Made by a program: the position numbers and the translations under genes. Below are positions 59,815 to 64,000 of a stretch of 64,000 nucleotides of DNA, piece after piece. The notes under the pieces were generated by a model. It did no database searches and was not told the DNA's origin. It saw only the letters and a program-made list of their open reading frames with translations. How positions within the stretch are numbered: position 1 is the stretch's first letter; each line of letters starts with the position of its first letter. The DNA comes from Odontesthes bonariensis (lineage: Eukaryota > Chordata > Actinopteri > Atheriniformes > Atherinopsidae): positions 4,028,501 through 4,092,500 of the forward strand of contig NC_134520.1 in the NCBI RefSeq assembly GCF_027942865.1. The letters run 5' to 3'.

Positions 59815-62800
59815 GTAAGCTCGTATATTTACAGATGTTTATACTTCTCTACAAGCCTATAGTCATCGTTATCATAAAGGACTTCTTGCACAGGTCGACC
59901 TTTACCCCTGCTGTAGTGGTTACTTTCGATATTTAAATAGTCTGTTTATAAATGCTAACAATTATGTGGCGCACACGCAAATTGTTTTTAAGAAAACTAA
60001 TCTTCTAAATTGTTTAGATGCATGGTCTGACTGAAGGATAGTCAACATTTAAAGATGTCTGCTTATTTAACATTTTAGTAATTGTAAAGCCACTTTAAAG
60101 TCACTTTACAGAATACTGAATCCAAGTGAAATTCAGACGGTTAAATTAATTATTTATAGCTGTGTTCCAGCTGGAAAATGTCAAAATGTCCTCCTTAAGA
60201 GAGTTGTTTTGTACAATGTTCAGCTGTTCAAGTCATTGGCTTCGTGAAAGGACGCATCATCTCGGACAACGCATGGCGTCTGTTAAAGGTGCAGATCACC
60301 TTTTTAGTACTTGAGTCACTCACAAGCTTAACTGTTTTGTCTTCTCCTTCAGAACTGGAGAAGAACAGGAACTCTTCAACCTACATCTCCCAGCTCCCAA
60401 CAGAAATCATGTTGAGACTTTTCCATTATTTGGGCCCCGACGATCTGTGTCGCTGTAGTCAGGTGTGCAGCTCGTGGTCAGAGTTGGCCAAGACGGGCTC
60501 ATTGTGGAGGCACCTTTATCCCGTGCACTGGGCCCGAGGTAATCTCTTATATGTCGGCTTTATTACATCAATTTAAGCATCCTGTGGTGCATCGCTTTTA
60601 ACATTTGTGTCGTAAATGTAGGCGATTACTACAGTGGCCCCCCTGGGGATCTCGACCAGGACCCAGATGATGAGTGGGTGAAGAGTCGGCAGAATGAGGG
60701 TCGCGCCTATCAGGAGTGGGATGAGGATGCCGATGTTGACGAGTCAGGTGAGGTTTTGGCGTTGGGTAAAACATTCACCTTAATTAGAGACTTGAAGAGT
60801 TTTGCATATCGCTGCACATACAGTAAGTCATGTAAACTTCATACAGAAGCTGCTAAAAAGGTGTCATTTGATTACTGTAATAGGTTTTTATTTTTTTTCG
60901 GTGAAGACCAGTCACCTTTAAACAATTTGTGATGAATTCAAAAAGGTGCTGCCTTTAGATGTCAGCTTCAGTGTTGACATCGAGGTCTTGATTAAAATGG
61001 GTTGTACGTTTTGTCGTCTTGTCTCTGATCGTGCTGTCAGATGTGTCGGCTCAAAAAGAAGGCTCCCTGGCGATAAGCACTGCTCAGCGAGAGAAGAGGC
61101 TCCTGAATGGGCTAATCCAGAACCTTCTTCCAGCTGTGGGTCCATCTGTCAAGTCCATTATTTTGGCATACAGTTCTACGGTCTCAAGTAAAATGGTATG
61201 CAGCACAAAAACCTTTATAATGTTACGCTATAGCTAACTATGTGAATTGTTGAATTGAGCTGTTTTGTGAAAATTAATTTTCCTTCCTTTCCTTTTTCCT
61301 CCAGGTCCGTCAGATTCTCAGCCTCTGCCCCAATATCACTTACCTGGACCTGACTCAGACTGATGTTACTGATTTTGCGTTTGAAAGGTAAATATTCTTA
61401 CTCGGATGCTAGAACAGGTTCCTGTTTGTGGCACAAAGTTTTATGCCGGATCTCCAGTCAATTAAGATGAAGCTGTTTACTTTCAGACTTGGTTAGGCCC
61501 AGTTAGAGTACAGAAAAAGTCATTGCTCACTGCTTTGTTCCTCCTACCCTTCCTTCTCCAGCTGGTCATCCCTCGGAGCTTGTCGCTCGCTGGAGCACCT
61601 GGATTTGTCGGGGTGTGAGAAGATCACCGATAGCACCCTGAAGAAACTGTCTTTTGGGCTGGGCGACCTCAAGTCTTCCACCTGCTCCGACAGACACTCG
61701 GATCGGAGAGCTAAGCTGCTTAAAAGTTCCCCAGTACCCATCATGCTCAAGGACGACAGAAACCTGCATGCAGTGGGGCGAAAGCAGCAGGCCATCATTT
61801 TCAAACACAGAACTGGTCGTTGGGGCGCTGCCGGCATCCCAGCGCAGGTATGGGTCCTGGACACCTCGGACCTTGCTGACATTGAGGACGCTGCGGAGTG
61901 GAGCCGTCGAGGGGGGGTGTCTCTCCCTGAGAGTTTTGTGGAGACCCAGCTTGTTGGAGGCTCGTGCTGTTGCAGGAGGAGCAGGAGGCGCGGGCACAGG
62001 ACCTATTTGCATCAACAATATGCCATGTCGGGAGAAATGCTCTGTGGTCATTCCACCTGCTGCTCTAGTGACATGGCCCTCAGGACTTTTCTCGGGCCGA
62101 GTGACTCAGTAGGCACCACCAAAAGCAGCACTGCAGAATTCCGGACTAAATGCTCCCCCTTGGGGGGGCCGCAGTGTGTGGAGCCTGAAAACAGGACTGA
62201 CTGCTCTGTGGCGAAACGCTCACTGAAATTCCTCAGTCTCTCTGGATGTTACCAAGTCACAGATTTAGGCTTGAGGTAATGATCACGCATTATCTTTCAA
62301 ACAAACAAAAAAATGCTTGAAATGGCACGGTACAACTTGTTATTACGTGATAACAGATTAATGTGATGCTGTGAGATGAACGAGTCCTCAGCTAAAAAAT
62401 ACAAAGTGCTGCCAGATTGCGCTGATGCAGTTTTAAAAGTTTTAGTAGCAAGTGATACTTTGTAATAGCTGGAGGGTGTTGTCACTTATCTCTGTGAGCT
62501 CCTTTTCCCCACAACCTCTCTCACATGCTCAGTTTGTGTTCAATTATGCTTTTAATTAAAAAAGTTGCACCCATGTGCTCACAAAGTTAATTTTCCATCA
62601 GCCGCTAACTTAATTCAGATAATCAGTGAGTGCCGTCTCCCATTACAGTTGCTGTAGTGTGCAGTGCAGCGCTTATTAGGCTAAGTCTGGATTAGCAGCG
62701 TTCATCTCGATGTTCCCTCTGTTGGTCCGCATGTTGCTGTGCCTGTAACCAGGTTGCGTTGCGCTGTGTGTTTCAGGGCCTTGTCTCAGCGGGGCGGGCT

Positions 62801-63412
62801 TCCTGTCCTGGAGCATCTCAATTTGTCCGGCTGCCTCTTCATCACTGAGGTGGGGCTGCAGGAGCTGGTGTCAGCCTGTCCTTCCCTCAATGATGAACAC
62901 TTCTATTACTGCGACAACATTAACGGTAACACAAGTGAGACTGCCAGGGGTCGTCTTTATTTTTGTCTGAAACACAAAATTGTGCATGCTAGCAATCTTA
63001 TAAGGTTTCCAGATGTAAACAAATACCTTTTTCTTTTTTTAATGCTTATATGATTTGTGAGTAGACCTATCATAGTGTGCGGTAGCTATAACAGACATTA
63101 CCAACCCTAATCACATAGCGTTTGTTCTAGTGTAAGTAACCAATGCTGCTGAGATCGAAGGTAAGTATGCATTACAGCAGCCAGTATGGTTGTCAGAACT
63201 TTAATTTAATGAGCTGTGTTAGTTCCTAGCTTTGTTTAATATGTGATATAATCACTTAAACGCTGTGGATGTTAAATGTTTTCCACGTGCCCTGACGTAG
63301 ATCAGCAGATGACCACCTGTGGTGTTTCTCTCCAGGTCCTCATGCAGACACAGCCAGCGGCTGCCAGAATCTGCAGTGTGGTTTCAGGGCCTGCTGTCGC
63401 TCTGGAGAGTGA
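56136..63412 (+). CDS. fbxl5: fbxl5, iron-sensing F-box/LRR subunit of the SCF ligase for IRP2, complete
   Basis: FBXL5 is the substrate adaptor of an SCF E3 ligase that ubiquitinates iron regulatory proteins (mainly IREB2/IRP2) when iron and oxygen are sufficient; its hemerythrin domain loses stability without iron. Eleven coding exons: 56136-56219, 56921-57136, 59348-59443, 59619-59814, 60353-60538, 60622-60747, 61041-61195, 61305-61387, 61562-62275, 62777-62925, 63336-63412. All have GT/AG borders and matching phases; 2082 nt, 693 aa plus TGA (human 691). Hemerythrin-like domain at 1-160, F-box at about 205-255, acidic linker, then leucine-rich repeats to the C-terminus. Start chosen at 56136 ([11 protein letters not shown]) because it matches the family and puts the first ligand at H15; ATG 56130 would add Met-Lys. 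Identification is very secure. Confidence 0.97.
57716..59000. mobile_element. Non-autonomous hAT-like transposon in fbxl5 intron 2
   Basis: Ends TAGAGCTGGGCAATATG (57716) and, inverted, TAGGGCTGGGCGATATGG (ending 59000), flanked by a perfect 8-bp direct repeat CTCCTTAG at 57708-57715 and 59001-59008. An 8-bp target duplication with AGGGCTGGGCGATATG-type ends is characteristic of hAT elements. Sub-terminal regions contain repeated ATATCGTGATA motifs. The 1285-bp interior, with a T run at about 58550-58575, has no transposase frame. Confidence 0.88.
60353..61195 (+). CDS. fbxl5: fbxl5 F-box and acidic linker exons
   Basis: 60353-60538 encodes the F-box: [29 protein letters not shown] and [16 protein letters not shown], the SKP1-binding motif. 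60622-60747 encodes an acidic segment ([23 protein letters not shown]). 61041-61195 encodes the first LRR-linked helix, with [15 protein letters not shown] and [17 protein letters not shown]. Phases 1, 1, 1 and 0 join cleanly. In human FBXL5 the corresponding region couples the sensor to the repeat domain. Confidence 0.95.
61305..63412 (+). CDS. fbxl5: fbxl5 leucine-rich repeat and iron-sulfur exons
   Basis: 61305-61387 and the 714-nt exon 61562-62275 encode LRRs ([42 protein letters not shown]) around a long variable loop with a conserved [14 protein letters not shown] and Cys-rich stretches. 62777-62925 encodes [17 protein letters not shown]. 63336-63412 encodes the end [10 protein letters not shown]. 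Human FBXL5 carries a C-terminal 2Fe-2S cluster on four cysteines; their equivalents C664, C678, C688 and C689 are all present. In human this cluster is needed to bind IRP2. Confidence 0.94.
62276..62776 (+). other. fbxl5: fbxl5 intron
   Basis: Intron between the large LRR exon and the penultimate exon. No coding content or repeat ends seen. Confidence 0.7.
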
Positions 63413-63900
63413 CCCCCCCCTCCCCAGCTGCGCTCTTCTAAAACATCACTTCTCCTTATTGTTGCACTTTATCCTGGGAATACCATTTGCTGTGTTTTGT
63501 GTCACTTAAAAATGTTTCTTGATGAAACTGTAATTTTGCTCCTGCTATTTCCACATATACTTAGTGGAAATGATCCTTTAGAGAAGGAAAACGTAAAAGG
63601 TGGGGGATGGGCGATGGTGGGTTTACGGCATCTGCAAATGCATTATTCTGGTTTCTTTGGTGGCTTTGAAAAAGTAAAAACCTGGAGAAATGTAACACCA
63701 GTACTGCGTGTTTTCTGGAGTTAAACCACTTAATTTTTTTCTGTCACTGAAACGACTCAAATTCCTTCACAAGTCTGCTTCTGTAACATTATCAGCTAAA
63801 GTACCAGACCGTAGGATCAGAGAGATTTTTTTTTTTTTTTTCATCTAATCTTTATAGTTTATAGGAGTGGATGATGTGGGAAATTAAATAGGTGTGAGGC
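63413..63900 (+). other. fbxl5: Probable fbxl5 3' UTR
   Basis: Sequence after the TGA, opening with a C run. No classical AATAAA was found close by; ATTAAA near 63883 (in GAAATTAAATAGG) is a possible poly(A) signal. The remaining bases to the window edge show nothing recognisable. Confidence 0.4.
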
Positions 63901-64000
63901 GATGCTCTTAAGAGTCACGCTGACTGAGCTCAAATGTTGATTGATCACTCGCTCAGCAATTTAAATGTTTTCAATGAGCTGATGTGTGGTGGCTCACATC

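Noticed and set aside
61566..62051. Minus-strand 161-codon open frame
   Set aside because: Antisense to the large fbxl5 LRR exon, which has clear LRR motifs on the plus strand.

Overview
The window is a piece of vertebrate nuclear genome, almost certainly a ray-finned (teleost) fish. The genes are spliced, introns are short to moderate, and intronic and intergenic space is full of small DNA transposons of the kinds common in fish (hAT, PIF/Harbinger-like, TTAA-target elements, pogo, Tc1) plus one truncated LINE tail. The lineage within fish was not determined.

Four protein-coding genes are supported. (1) Minus strand, left edge: first coding exon of cbr4 (mitochondrial SDR-family reductase); the rest lies outside the window. 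(2) Minus strand, 5.6-33.0 kb: complete sh3rf1 (POSH), 11 coding exons with one RING and four SH3 domains, predicted 856 aa, with a noncoding first exon near 34.1 kb and a 3' UTR running to about 3 kb. (3) Minus strand, 41.3-53.8 kb: complete nek1, 34 coding exons, predicted 1383 aa, with N-terminal kinase, coiled coils and acidic C-terminus. (4) Plus strand, 56.1-63.4 kb: complete fbxl5, 11 coding exons, predicted 693 aa, with hemerythrin-like iron sensor, F-box, leucine-rich repeats and C-terminal iron-sulfur cysteines. Exon joins were built by hand from GT/AG sites, open frame and phase; phases are consistent in all three complete genes.

The order cbr4-sh3rf1-nek1 matches the human chromosome 4q arrangement as I remember it; fbxl5, which lies on 4p in human, is here head-to-head with nek1 across about 2 kb. 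The four genes are not an operon and share no pathway: mitochondrial fatty-acid synthesis/quinone reduction, JNK scaffolding and ubiquitination, cilium/DNA-damage kinase signalling, and iron-dependent degradation of IRP2.

Mobile elements with recognisable ends: a TTAA-flanked fold-back element at 11.4-12.9 kb carrying a TAA-flanked insertion; a 577-bp terminal-inverted-repeat element at 14.8 kb; a LINE tail at 15.5 kb; a 551-bp element at 16.6 kb; a TA-flanked pogo derivative with a transposase fragment at 39.8 kb; a decayed TTAA-type candidate at 43.8 kb; a Tc1 remnant at 51.0 kb; a long palindrome at 55.3-55.65 kb; and a hAT-like element with a perfect 8-bp target duplication at 57.7-59.0 kb. 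The 14.4-kb sh3rf1 intron and the 34.3-41.3 kb gap hold no convincing gene, but the gap contains exon-like segments worth testing. I found no clearly new biological system; the best leads are a duplicated nek1 exon, the palindrome, the nested transposons, and the exon-like pieces between sh3rf1 and nek1.
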